From Serinus canaria (taxonomy: Eukaryota; Chordata; Aves; Passeriformes; Fringillidae): 64,000 nt of DNA. Below the pieces are notes generated by a model. The model ran no database searches and had not been told where the DNA came from. It saw only the letters and a list, made by a program, of their open reading frames with translations. The DNA is taken from assembly GCF_022539315.1 (NCBI RefSeq), contig NC_066343.1, forward strand, positions 38,234,649-38,298,648. The letters run 5' to 3'. Below, piece after piece: positions 24,421 to 36,378 of the stretch (position 1 is the first letter of the stretch; every line of letters begins with the position of its first letter). Made by a program: the position numbers and the translations under genes.

Positions 24421-24829
24421 CTGATGTCTGCTGTCAGGTTTTAAGTTGAATTTTTGTTTCTTGTTAAAGTTTCAGGCCAATGCCCATGTTGTTTTTCTGG
24501 CATAAATCAAAGCAACTGAGCTGGCTGTTTTCTTGTTAGGTGATAGGAGACTAATTTTTGGTTTATTACTTGTTTTCATTAATCCTTCATTGCAAAAATG
24601 ATAAAAAAATAACTCTTCTCGTGGCTGCCAGCTAAAAATTGAAATATCTTCTCTCTCTCCGGAAGTATTTTGGTTTAGCCAGAAGGTTGTTTAGCTTTCC
24701 CTAGGCTAATGTGGTTTTGGAGGTTTCAATTTTGTGGTGAAATCTGTCAATTTTTTTCTACAACAGGAGTTTTAGTAACATTTAATAAAAGTTGAGTGGA
24801 CTAAATAGATCTTGAGCCTCCAGTGAAAA
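24421..24829. other. AT-rich spacer before a CR1
   Basis: About 400 bases with no recognised feature. Its right edge may include CR1 sequence too worn to recognise. Confidence 0.5.
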
Positions 24830-26305
24830 GTAGGGAGAAAAGTAAGGCAGAGGTGTTTAATGCATTTGCTGCTTCTGTCTTCCACACAGATGACAGAGCA
24901 TGGGGTGCTCATTGCCCTGAGCTGGAGGACCATGACTGCAAATGATCAGCTCCCAGTCAACCCCAAAACTGTGTGGGATCTGCTGCTCCAGCTGGATCCC
25001 TACAAATCTATGGAGCCTGATGGGATTCATCGGAGAATCCTCAAAAGGCTGGCTTATATAATCACAAAACCTCTCTGATGATGTTTGGGTGGTCTTGGGA
25101 ATCCAGAGGGATCCCAGATGACTGGAAGCTGGCAAACGTTGTCCCGGTTCTCAAGACAGGCAAGAAGGAGATTCCCAGAAACGACAGGCCTGTCACTCTC
25201 ACTTCAGTGCCTGGTAAAATTATGGAGAAGATTATTCTGGGGGTGCTGAAAAACACCTGAATAAATGCATCAAGTGGTGGGTGAGCAGCTGGCTCATGGG
25301 CCAGGCACAAAGGTTACAGTGAGTGGGGTGACATCAGACTGGGAACCTGTCACTGGAGGGGTTCCACAGGGCCCCATCCTCAGCCCTCTGCTCTTCAACA
25401 GCTTCATAAATGACCTGGACACAGGACTGGAAGGGACACTGAGCAAGTTTGCAGATGATACAAAACTGGGAGGAGCTGTTGACTCCCTCCAGGGCAGGGA
25501 GAGGCCCTGCAGAGAGACCTCCACAAATCAGAGGTCTGGGCAATCACCAGCCAAATGAAGCTCAACAGGGGAAAGTGCTGGATTCTGCATCTGGGATGGG
25601 GCAACCCTGGGTGTATGGACAGACTGGGAATGAGATGCTGTAAGCAGTGCCATGGAAAGGAACCTGGGGATCCTGGCACATTGAACATGGACCAGCAGTG
25701 CCCTGGCAGCCAGGAGGGCCAACCCTGCCCTGGGGTGCACCAGGCACAGCATGGCCAGCTGGGCAAGGGAGGGGATTGTCCTGCTCTGCTCTGAGCTGGG
25801 GCAGCCTCACCTCCAGGGCTGGGGGCAGTTTTGGGTGCCACAGTGTAAGAAAGATAGTAAACTGTTAGAGAGTGTCCAGAGGATGGAACAGACAATGATA
25901 AAGAGCCTTGAGGCAAAGCTGTACAAGCCCGGAGGAGACTGAGGACAGACCTCACTGCAGTAACAACTTCCTCCTGAAAGGAAGAGAAGGGGCAGGCACC
26001 GATCTCTCCTGTGCGGTCCCCAGGGACAGGACCTGAGGAAAAGGCCTGAAGTTGTGTCAGGTGAGGTTTGGGTTGGATATTAGAAAAAGTTTCTTCACCC
26101 AGAGGCTAGCTGGCCACTGGAACAGGATCCCCAGGGAAGTGGTCACAGCACCAGTCTGGCAGAGCTCAAGAGAATTTGGAGGATGCTGCCAGACACATGG
26201 TGTGACTTGTGTTCTGGTCCTGTGCAGGGCCAGGAACTGAACTTTGATAATCATCGTGGGTCCCTTCCTATTCAGCATATTCTGTCATTCTGTGTTTCTG
26301 TGATT
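24830..26305 (+). mobile_element. CR1 LINE, internally deleted, 3' end intact
   Basis: The longest CR1 in the window. It starts in the linker before the reverse transcriptase (a block equivalent to AEVFNAFFASVFTDD) and passes NRP-type RNDRPVTLTSVPGKIMEKII. Near 25260 it skips roughly 80 codons that should hold the first catalytic motif. It resumes with [20 protein letters not shown], the intact active-site block [15 protein letters not shown] (about 25443-25487), later CR1 blocks, and [19 protein letters not shown] at about 26070-26125. The 3' UTR ends in ATTCTGTC, ATTCTGTG and TTTCTGTG octamers (26279-26305). Stops and frameshifts break the frame repeatedly, so the copy is inactive despite keeping FADD. 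Confidence 0.95.
26279..26305 (+). repeat. CR1 terminal octamer repeats
   Basis: Three consecutive 8-base units of the ATTCTGTG type end the CR1 at its 3' side. CR1 elements end in such octamers rather than a poly(A) tail, so this fixes both strand and boundary. Confidence 0.9.
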
Positions 26306-27060
26306 ATTTGGTTTAAAAGTTGGTGCTAGCATTTCAGTGACAAATGCTACCTATGGAACCTTTTCTAAAGGAAATTTCCTAAATTATGGCTGTTATTTTC
26401 TTCATTTTTCCCCCCTTTCGTCGCTTCCAAAATATTTATTACCTATAGACTGAAATATTACAGTACCTGATCCTACAGCCCAGAAGCCTGAGCACCACAG
26501 GCTTCCTAGAAAAGTTTGAAATACCAGGAGAGGCTTTCTTTCCTAAAGAAAAAAAGCTGTGCACTCCAGTAGGAAAACTCTTCTGAAACTAGGGCAAAAC
26601 TGAGTGAGAGGGACTCAGAAATACATGTTGAAACAGAAATCCTAAAGGAGAATAAAGTCCAATTTGTGTACCAATACACACACCTTTGTGGTCTCCTTTC
26701 TGAAGACAGAAAGAATGAGTCCTTGAACTGAGGTGTTGCTTCAATTTAAGTTGGTGGTAAAACTGCTGGAAAATACCCAAGAAATATTATCTGGGCATTA
26801 AAGAATTGGAAAGAAATTACATTATATGTTCAGTTGTAGCTTTCATAAAGGGACAAAACTCAAACTATGAAGTAAGACAGTTAATATGTAAAGCTTTTGA
26901 TCTGGGTGAAGAAAAATTTGAATTAGATTTAAGGCCAGAACTTTTCTCAATTTCCTCATCTAGAGACTCAGAGCACTTATTCTCCATAACACTTACCCAG
27001 TGCCTGTCCAAGACCTCAAAATTCCCCATTATAAATCTTCTTATTTGAGAAAGTTGGAAG
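26306..27060. other. Spacer between two converging CR1 ends
   Basis: About 755 bases of AT-rich sequence with no recognised repeat. An 80-codon plus-strand frame (26806-27048) lacks any domain I know. Confidence 0.55.
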
Positions 27061-27255
27061 ATCATAGAATCATTGAATATGCTGAGCTGGGAGAGACCTA
27101 TCAGAGTCATCAAGTCCAACTCCTGTCCCAGTGCATATGGTGTGATTTCCAGGAATCACACCATATGCCCAAGAGCTCTGCCCAAAGACTTCTTGAACTC
27201 AAGTCAGGCTTGGTTCTGTGACCACTTCCCTGGGGAGCCTGTTCCTGGGCTCAGA
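27061..27255 (-). mobile_element. CR1 LINE 3' end, minus strand
   Basis: The left border carries CR1 terminal octamers in reverse complement (ATCATAGAATCATTGAAT). The sequence then follows the same 3' UTR type as the reverse complement of 26110-26305, sharing CTGTGACCACTTCCCTGGGG and the wording around ATCACACCAT. It is truncated near 27255, leaving only about 195 bases and almost no coding sequence. It faces the plus-strand CR1 tail to tail, about 755 bases away. It contains an unusual palindrome at 27133-27168. Confidence 0.9.
27133..27168. repeat. Perfect 15-base-pair palindrome inside CR1
   Basis: GCATATGGTGTGATT (27133-27147) and AATCACACCATATGC (27154-27168) are exact reverse complements around the loop TCCAGG. 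The right arm is normal CR1 3' UTR sequence. The left arm replaces what the related copy near 26.2 kb has at this place, so the palindrome arose in or after this insertion. Confidence 0.9.
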
Positions 27256-30200
27256 TCTTTTTCAGGACATGGAGACTTGATTGTTGAAACTCTGAATTTT
27301 CAGCACATTTATTTCCCTGAAGAAGTTTGGCAAGTGTGTGCCACCTTGAGTGCACTGCATTAACTGCTGTTGTTGCACTGATGAACACATGGGGCTCTTT
27401 AGCTCAAAATAGTCAGCCAGAGCTACTTTTGGCCATTAAAGGGTGTCTTCTTATATCCCCTTGCATTGCCTTGCCCTGCCTTCCCTCTTGTGCTGCTCAA
27501 GACTGGGATGCTAAAATTTTCCAGAGTAGTCTGATTCAACCACCTATGCCAATATCTGAGCAATGATTGTGACTGAAACTGCTTGTGGCTCCCATAGCTT
27601 TATTAGATCTCAGTGACCAGTCACAAAGAAAAGAGACCACACAACTGAACAGCAGGAGGGAGATCAAGTGTTTGTAGGATCCTGATGGTATTATGCAAGG
27701 ACAAGAAGGAAAAGATGTAATAGATTTATGAGTTTCCTAACCAAAAACTGCTGGCACCGAGGAACACATATAATCTTCTTGTATAATGCAGCACTGAATG
27801 TTGCAAAAAGAAAAAAATGAAAAACTTAAGAGGGAAGAGAGCATATGTAATAGGGATGCATGGAGAGAGAGTGAGGATGAAAAAGGAAAAAAGGGTTAAT
27901 GAAAGAAACAGAGGAAAACAAGAGACAATGATACATGAGTCAGAAGTTAAATAGAAAATGATAAACTGTATCATTCTTATTTTTAAATAAAATAGGCTGA
28001 GAAATTGTATCAGTTAATATATACACATAGATAGGTAAATATATACCCTGCTTTAATATGCAATGAACAGATAGGGGTTGGCAGAGTTTTATTCATAGCA
28101 GGAAGTAAAACAAAATACACTTATTAAGCACATAACCAAACAGCATCTGTTAATTTTTAAAGATGTCTGAAAGGCAGAGGAGAATGCTCTTCTTTATCTC
28201 TGTCTCATGGAGATCCTGGGAAATATTACCGTATGAAATTATTTTAAAAGTTGCTGCCATTGGCATTTTAGGATAGGATAGAGGCTTTGTTGTCTAGGCA
28301 GAAGGTGTTCTTCTCCAGTCCTGATATGGCCAGGCTCTAGTTAATGAAACCACGGACTTCAGTTTTTCCAGTTTAGCACATGCATGGCCTCAACGTATGC
28401 TGTGATGGAGAATGGCTTGCTGAGTGGTAATCTTGAAAATCATGCCTGCAGTATTTACTCATGAGAATTATCCTTTTTGCTTATCTATTTAAACTGATAA
28501 ACACATTTAAACTTGAAAGCATGTCTTGCAGTCCTGTTTTGCTTGAGGAAATAAACCTGCATGGAACAATAATAACTTCAGGGACAGTTCTTTAAAGTAA
28601 AAAGAAAACAGCTGCTCTCTAGAGTGTGCAGAAAGCTTCCAGCTCCCTGTTCCACAGAATCTTCTGTTGCTGGTATCCCTTGCAGGTTGCCTAAGTTCTG
28701 CTAGATGCTGACACTGGAGGTCACACTAAGAAAATACACTGTGAAGAACTGTGAGTTCTCATATTTGCCCCAAACTGTCCAAGTACATTTCATACAACAC
28801 CCAAATATCTTACCAAGAAAGCTGGTTAAACTTAGGTAGCCTGATGTTTCCCAAACTAGCCCTGAGGGGAGGAGACACTTGGGAATGTCCTGACATTAAT
28901 TATGGTGCTGAGTGACAAGAAACTCACCCCAGGGGAAAAACCCCAACAAACTTGAGGCTTTGGGCTTTATTTTATGCACTGTGATAGTTTTTATTAGCAG
29001 TAGTGCACTATATTGTTTTTACATGGGCTTCCTGTACTCTTTGACATGCCAGGGGCATCCTACCCTCAGCATATCTTGCTTCAGACCCTGTTGGCCATGA
29101 CTGTGTGCCAAATTCTCTCATGCAGGTAGATCCATATCTGCATCATAAGCATTTTCCACGGTGATGCCTCAGCAGGCTGGTCTTACCAACGAAAGTGCTT
29201 TGTTTCCAGACATCTCTTCTTTCTACCTCTCAAGTCAGCTATTTCCTTGAGAAATGCCGTGTCGTAGATGAGCATGGCCAGCTGCTGGGCTTGGACTATT
29301 CTCTCAAGTTTGATCCCACCTGTGTCACAGTGGATGAAGTCTGACTAGAGGAGCAGCTCAAGGCCTGGATGAATGAGATCCAGTCAATAGGCATATTTGC
29401 TTCCCACCGATTAGGAATCTTCAGTCCAAGGTCTGGTGATGTGTTTTGGACATATATGTATCCTATGCCCCTCCAGAACTTTCTGTTAATGTGAACACCA
29501 GGATACAAAGTCTTGAAAGGACCTGCAGTCACAGTCTTTCGGGCTAATATTATCTAACATACTCAACAGGATAGGGAGAAAATCAGCTCCTGTGCATGGA
29601 TACAAAAGCCAAAGAAATTGTTGAAATACAATGGAAGAGGTGTATTAGGCATTTATTTTAAATGTCCTGTGAAAGCTGTGAATACTGATTCTTATGTAAC
29701 ACTTCTCTCAGGCTACAGTTTTATACAATCTGCTATAAAATAATTTAGCTATGTGATGACTTTCTGCTGCTCAGCTGCATTTGTTTTCTGATTGCTGTCA
29801 GGCCCCTGCCCTCCAGCTTCAACACCCCACTTCTGATTCCATCCTTTGCATTGCCTTTTCTCCCAGATGCCAGAGGTCTGCCACAGTGTTGTTCCTGTGG
29901 GGGAGGAGGACTGTGTGGCCATTCAGGGCTTGCTTGATTGCACTTCAACCAACACAAGCCTTTTTGACCATGGTGTCTTTAGATGGTGTGTCTGGTTTTA
30001 GGCCACCACAGTGATGTCTGTGCTACTACACTTGGGGGCTGAGATCCATGCCACTGACAAAACTTTTTTGTGCTGAAGCCAATATATCAGAAAGAAGCAT
30101 ACTTTGGCTTGGTCACTAAGCATTTCATGTGTAGTATTCTTACAGGAATTTCATAACACAGCTGGAAAGGGACACAAAATTTTAGGGTTAAAAAACCCAG

Positions 30201-33200
30201 ATACTCCTCTGGCTGTTATTTTCAGACAACAGTGTCAGATCTTTAAAAGCTCAACCAATCCTCTCCAGGTGCCAAAAGTCCATCAAAGTTTGCCTGCATG
30301 ATTCGGTTATGCCAGTCTTGCTCTGTTTCCTTCCAAGCATTATTTACTCAAGACAAAAGAAATTAGGATGCAGCTTGTCCCACCCCTCTCTAACTTCCTT
30401 CAGTCCCAGGGAAAAAAAGGCATTTTTCACCTTTACAGAGCTGTTCTTCACCCTAAGTCACCTGTGCTCTATTGCTGTTTGCTGTTTGGGAAAACTTCTG
30501 TGGAATTTCTTGTAACCCCATGGACACATTCTTCCCCAGTCAGCACGGGGAAGTCAGCTGCTTCTTGTACTGCCTTTCAGTCATTCCCTTAGTGGTAATT
30601 GTAGGCATATTCCTCCTTCACGCTTTATTACTCCTTTTTGTTTGGTTTTAATCTCCAAGAAGTGATGTTTCCTCCACTGCTGTCTGCAAGGTGTCTAGCA
30701 CAACGACACACTGTTTTCCATGGGCCTAAGCATCTCTGGCTCTGTAAATTTAATTCGCTCCAGGGGCATGTTATATTTATAGATGCAAAAACTTTAGCAT
30801 GGACTGCTCAATATCTGTAAATCCTGGGCATGGACTACAGCACATCTTTTACCACAATAATAATTTGTAGCACAATTATGGTTTTCCTTTCCCAAAAGCA
30901 ACAGAGAGGGGATCATTCTGTGGCTTCATCACAAAGAGATGTTTTTGACTGAAAGAAAATATTTTCTTCAACTGTCAAAAGTGTGTTTCTGACCTGTATT
31001 TTACTTTTTCTTGGGGTTCCTTCCTTTTGAATATGGAAATAAATATGAATAGGTTTTGCAATATATAGCACAATTCAAAAAGTAAGAAATTTCTTTTCCC
31101 CTGCAGATACTTGCCAGCCCTGTGAGGTTAATTATTATCACAATGAAAAATCATGAGTTGATAACAACACAGTCCAAATTGCACTGTAAGAACAAGAAAA
31201 TAAAGACCAGATTTTAAAATACAATTCTTAACAGGCCACGAAAAATGCCTTGATCTGCCTTTGCACAATTATTTAAATTTTTTTAATGCAGAATAAGATT
31301 GGTTTACCACCTATAGCTCCAGATTTCAAGTACCACTTTTTAAAAATAAACATAGAAGTGATTAATTTTTATTGGGTTCTGTGACCCCAAGAAATGTTAT
31401 TTTAGATTCAAATGCTAAAAATATTTACTTGTTACTTAAGGTAAAAAAAAAAAAAGAGACCTGCTTCCTGAGCTACCTTTCCCACAGTTTTATTTTTAAG
31501 TGAATAAAAGGTATTAACTCTTACAGACAAAAGGCATTCCTTAGCTAAAACCTCCCTGTTTTTAAGAAAAAGCACCACCAAATCTTCTTGGTGACATCTG
31601 AAGACAACTCCAAGAAGGCAAGGTTTGAAAGGTGGGGACTGGCTCTGAGAAACAAAAAGGAACAAGAATAGTTTATGTTTCTACTGGAGAGCAGAGCTGA
31701 GCATAACTAGATTTAACCTGTTAAATTATGTTTGAATTTTGCCACGTCTTTTTTATTTTTTTATTTTTTTAAATGAGCTTGCCCTAGCAATCACATTGTG
31801 GTCCCTTGCCTGGCACAGAGTTCAATTTTCCTCCTCATCAGGGCTTGCAGGGCAGTGGGAGGACTGGAAGGCATTTTTGAGGCATACAGCTCAGCTGGAT
31901 TAGGGCTGGGAGTCTTGAATCATCTTGTCTGTGTCTAAATTAGGACTTTCTAAGAAAGCAGATGAAGGCCGAACAAAGTGCAAAAATTAATAACTCAATT
32001 GCTGCCTCTCGTCTTCCTCCACTCTCTCAGCTCATTCCTCTCACAAAACCAAACAGTTGCATTTGACAGCGACCTGAAATACAGACTCACACAGCTTATA
32101 TCTTGTCTGTCACCAGGATTTAAATATTTCAGGCCTTGGCAGCACAGCTGGTTCCTCACTGATTAGAGCCTGATGAGGCTGGCTTGCTAACAGGGACAGA
32201 TTTTCTTCAGGGCCCTTCAGGTTCTCTGTTTCCCATCTTTAGCCCTTTATTTGCTCTGGGTAATAGCTGACTTTTTAAACAGTGCTGAGGAGGACTGCAA
32301 GAAGAGTCCCATTGTGCACAATGAATGGAGCCCTGGTCTCTCCCTTTCCCTGTCTGTTATGGGAAGAGAAACCTCTTCAGTCCTTAGACAGACAAGAGGG
32401 ACATTATCTTTCTTTTAGATTATTACTACTTGAAAAGATTATCTCAGAGCTATATAAGACACTCATGGTAGTTTTCATATATGAAAACCTGCTCTCTGTG
32501 TAACTTATGCTCTGTCTTTCAGGGGACCAAGAAATAAAGACTGCAAAAAATATTTGAAACCTTCTGGGAAGAAATCCTTTGGGTAACTGGATTTATTGGT
32601 TCATTAAATACTTTGGCACTTGAAGGGTCACTTAAATAACTCAGATGCAAAACAAGTGTAATGGATAAACAGGTAAAAATATACAGAAAGGCAAAGAGGG
32701 CAAAAAAAGTTGTGCTTTTTATGTATGGGTGTCTTTCAGTGGGTGCTTTCTAGCTGGACTATACTTTCTGGCAAAATATATCATGTGGCAGTAAGGGTAC
32801 ACCTTACTGTATTGCCTTTTAGACAGCCCCTCAAACCAGAGTGGACGTGCCAGTTATCAAAGGAAATGATAGCTAGCTGGATCATTTGGGCCATTTTTCG
32901 TGGTCAAAGTGAGAATTTAAATCCTGTTGGGGGATTTCACTGGTGACTCAAAAAGCAGGAAAAGGCCAATTCCTTGTCCCACCATTTCTGAGCTGGGTTG
33001 ATGTAGTGAGACTGAAAGGCTGAGATACTCAGGACTCCTCAGCCCTGGAGGCTCCTCAGAGGACATAAATCTCTTCCCCCAGTCAAGCTCAAGCAAGTAT
33101 GAGCCATGGTACTGACCAGCAGCAAACTTGTCATATAGGATCACAATAAATCTGTCTGTCTTCCCACAGGTAGGGGAGGCAATGGATAAGAAGGGCCCCC

Positions 33201-34298
33201 ACACTCAGGACTTTGGGACACTAAAGAGCTGATCATTAAGGCGATAAACAGTGATAAATGCAAGTTTTTACTGCATTTGCTGCATTCTGAGCTGTCTTCA
33301 GCTTCAAAAACAATATATAGGTAGAGCACAACCCCAGAACATCCATATAATAGTCTGTTCATAACATGACACATAGCACAGCTGGTGATTATGAACAGTA
33401 TGTCTATATTTCAGTGGTGCACCAACCAGTCTTAATAAACATTGCCTGGCTTATCTCTTGGAAATTAAAAAAGTGATTGATGCGCTTCTGAACTAGCGTT
33501 TCATTTGAGACAAAGTTTTCACTGACTGATAAATACACCAGACTTGCTCTGGCATTCCAGCTTATCTCAACTCCATAGGAATAATGCTGGAGAAATGTCT
33601 CCTCAGCCTTTAGGAGAAAAAGCAGGAAGATAGTTCTGAGGCTTATCAGCCCACACTAGAGTCTGTGCAGCCCATAAGTCTTACTGTTAATCTTCAGTAA
33701 AAACAGATGCATTGCTAATGTTTCTAAGGTTAGCTGCAGACACTTTTCAGCACAGCACCAAAAGCATCCTAATTTCCTTTTCTCAGAACGCTTGTCGTTC
33801 CCCTGGGTTTTTCCAAATCCTCTTCTATAATCCAGTTCAGGGGCTGGGCAACAAAGAGGGGAAATCCAGGGAGATGAAACCAAGTCAGGGCCCTATAGTG
33901 CTGGAGTGAACTCAAAGGTGACCTTATTTTTTCCCAAATGAAGTTTTTAATTGTCTAATCGTGCAGCTATAATGTCAGTCAGTGCTTTGATTTTTCTTCA
34001 GGATCTGTTTCATAAGAATTTAAAACACTAAGAATAGCACTTAGAGGCAATTTATGCAAGGGTTAAATGTGGTAGACACTGCTTGAGAGTTTTAATATTA
34101 TATTCTTTACCCAAGGCAATAGACAGCTTCTTCAGAGTCATTCCATTCTAATGTGTAAATGCTGAAAGTAATTAGACTGAGTCCTGTGTGTATTAAAGTA
34201 TTTAGGAGAAAAAACTTTGGAAAAAGTGACTTTTCATGAGCAGCTGCCAAATATTTTATAAAAGTTAGAATTACTAAATTACTAGTAATATAAGAAGC
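27256..34298. other. Repeat-poor non-coding sequence
   Basis: About 7 kb with no recognised gene or transposon end. Frames are short and domain-free. Around 29190-29530 a plus-strand frame with three stops gives a protein-like reading (for example HGQLLGLDYSLKFDP), which I cannot assign. A 13-base A run lies at 31442-31454 and a T-rich stretch near 31748-31771. Nothing else stands out. Confidence 0.6.
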
Positions 34299-34314
34299 TT
34301 TTTTTTTTTTTTTT
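34299..34314. repeat. Poly(T) run of 16
   Basis: An uninterrupted T run flanked by AAGC on both sides. No retroposon body is recognised beside it. Confidence 0.85.
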
Positions 34315-35454
34315 AAGCAAAGGCTTTAAAACATACAATTGCAGAAAAGTATTTGGGGTGTGCTAAACTTTTTTTTTTAACATTCCAGCATAGGAAATGG
34401 ATATGCAACAGCATCCACGGCAATGTCTATGGCCAAAAATTATGTTAAATAGAAGTCTGCATGAGAAGAGTTTACATTTTTGTTAAGAAAGGCAAACTAT
34501 TATGTTCAGAAGAGCTGAAACACCCCTTCTACTTTAAAAACAATAGCCTGAAGGGCTCCGAAGAATTGCTCAGCTGTCATTGTCACTTAGAGGAGAAAAT
34601 ATTTCTTCAGCTCTGAATATCAAATATGTTTTGTTAGTCTTGTGTGGTGCACTGGATTGCACATTTTTCTCCTCCTTCTTAAAATGCAACAAAGATAAAG
34701 AGACATCATTTTTCTGTTTCTTCGCCCTTTGTTGCAGGCTAAATGTACAGCCTCTTTAATGCTGTTTAATTTACAGATTTCAATTCCATCCAAGAGGATC
34801 ACATGCCCTCTGATGTCTGCAGTAAGCCCACTGGCTGTTTATGGCCAGAAAGTTAGTATTCTGATAGAGACTAGGTATAAATAAGAACCAGACCCTACAT
34901 GACTTCAATCACTGGAGGAGGGTGTCTAAATTAAATGTATGCTATAAAAAGACTTCAGCATTAGTCATGTCTGCCTGATGAAATAAGGTCATGTCTACTT
35001 AATTAAATATTATCAATTCTCTTAAAATATTCTGCCACCTAATGAAGCCAGTTTCCACCTGAACTGTTTACATATTTGACTTCCCTGGCCTTTGATCCTC
35101 TCTATCCTGCAGACGCTGTCACTGAAAGGCAGAAGGCAGAGCCAAGGCTGCTCATGGAGGAAGCTAGCTTTCTCAATCATCACCTGCCAATTTTATCAAA
35201 GTTAGCATTAAGCATGATGTCAAAAGGCTAATAACAAGGATATCAGTCTCCTTCTAATGCCTGCATCTTCACTACACAAAAAATGAAAGCATGAAACAAG
35301 AAAATTAGGCACCCTTTTAAATCAGAGGGTGCTTTGTCTTGCAGCTCTCTCTTGTTAATACTTGAGGTAGTGCATAAACATTTCCCTGGCTAATGTAAGA
35401 GCTTCCAAATGACTACAGAGATACTAATTATAGGAAGAAGTAATTGTTCAGACT

Positions 35455-35519
35455 AAAAAAAAAAAAAAAAAGTTAAGAGGATGTAATTGTATTTAGTAAT
35501 TGTAATTGTATTTAGTCAG
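35455..35519. repeat. Poly(A) run and 19-base tandem duplication
   Basis: A run of 17 A (35455-35471) is followed by a tandem duplication of TGTAATTGTATTTAGT with period 19 (units start at 35482 and 35501). Confidence 0.85.
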
Positions 35520-36308
35520 ATGGGGAAAACATCTGCCAGAAGCACCCAGCTTCTCTTGAGTTCATGGTAGGGATGACAACTTCTCTGTGGTTTGGGCCAT
35601 TTTTGACCACTGGAATGTTCACCTTTACTCATTTGCATTTACACACATATCTTGGACTGCTCTCTCTGCTGTCTCTGCTTTTCAGTGGAATTGTGGCTTT
35701 CTGCACTGAAAAAAAGCCCAAGGGAAAAGAACTCCTAGAAGACTCTCCCAGTGTGCAGATATCCAGAAGGCAGATTATATAAATAGGCAAAGAGATTTAG
35801 AGACACACAGGTCCATCCTTTGGTGTCTGGGGTACAAAAAGACTGCAGTGTCTCTTAGGAATGTGAAGTCTGTGGGGAGTATTTCAACACAGGAATGTTT
35901 TGCTTTTTCAGATGCATAATAAAATCCATTGAAGTGATTGTATGAACAAAACTGGACAGGAACTGAGCTGAAATGTAAAGACCAATCTAGTATGCCTGAG
36001 AAGGTTAGCTGAACAGGTTGGTTGGGATTTTAAAACTTACAAGACAGGCAGACAAAATTTCCAACGTGGCAGTTAATTCTTATCTTCATTTTGCTCCATG
36101 CTCACAGAGAGCTTCCCAGCCAGGTCACCATATTTACTACTTATACCCTGCAAAAGTACCCGGCTCATGCATGCATGCATTCAAGATTGGGAAGGGAGGG
36201 GCAACCCAGATGATTTTGGATGTTCCTCGAAAAGGACAGAATTACCAGAGAAAAGTTAAATATGAGAAATGTGTGTTCATCTGAAGGCAAAATTGACTCC
36301 TAGAGATA

Positions 36309-36378
36309 TTTGAACTCCAGTAGTGTGTGTAGTGCTACACCAATTTGAACTCTAGAAATGTGTGTAGTGCTACACCAG
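36309..36378. repeat. 35-base tandem duplication
   Basis: Units 36309-36343 and 36344-36378 share TTTGAACTC at the left and GTGTGTAGTGCTACACCA at the right, with a few differences between. The duplication is therefore not recent. Each unit includes the short dyad TAGTGCTACA. Confidence 0.85.

Noticed and set aside
25404..25955. 183-codon minus-strand frame
   Set aside because: It is antisense to well-identified CR1 coding sequence on the plus strand.
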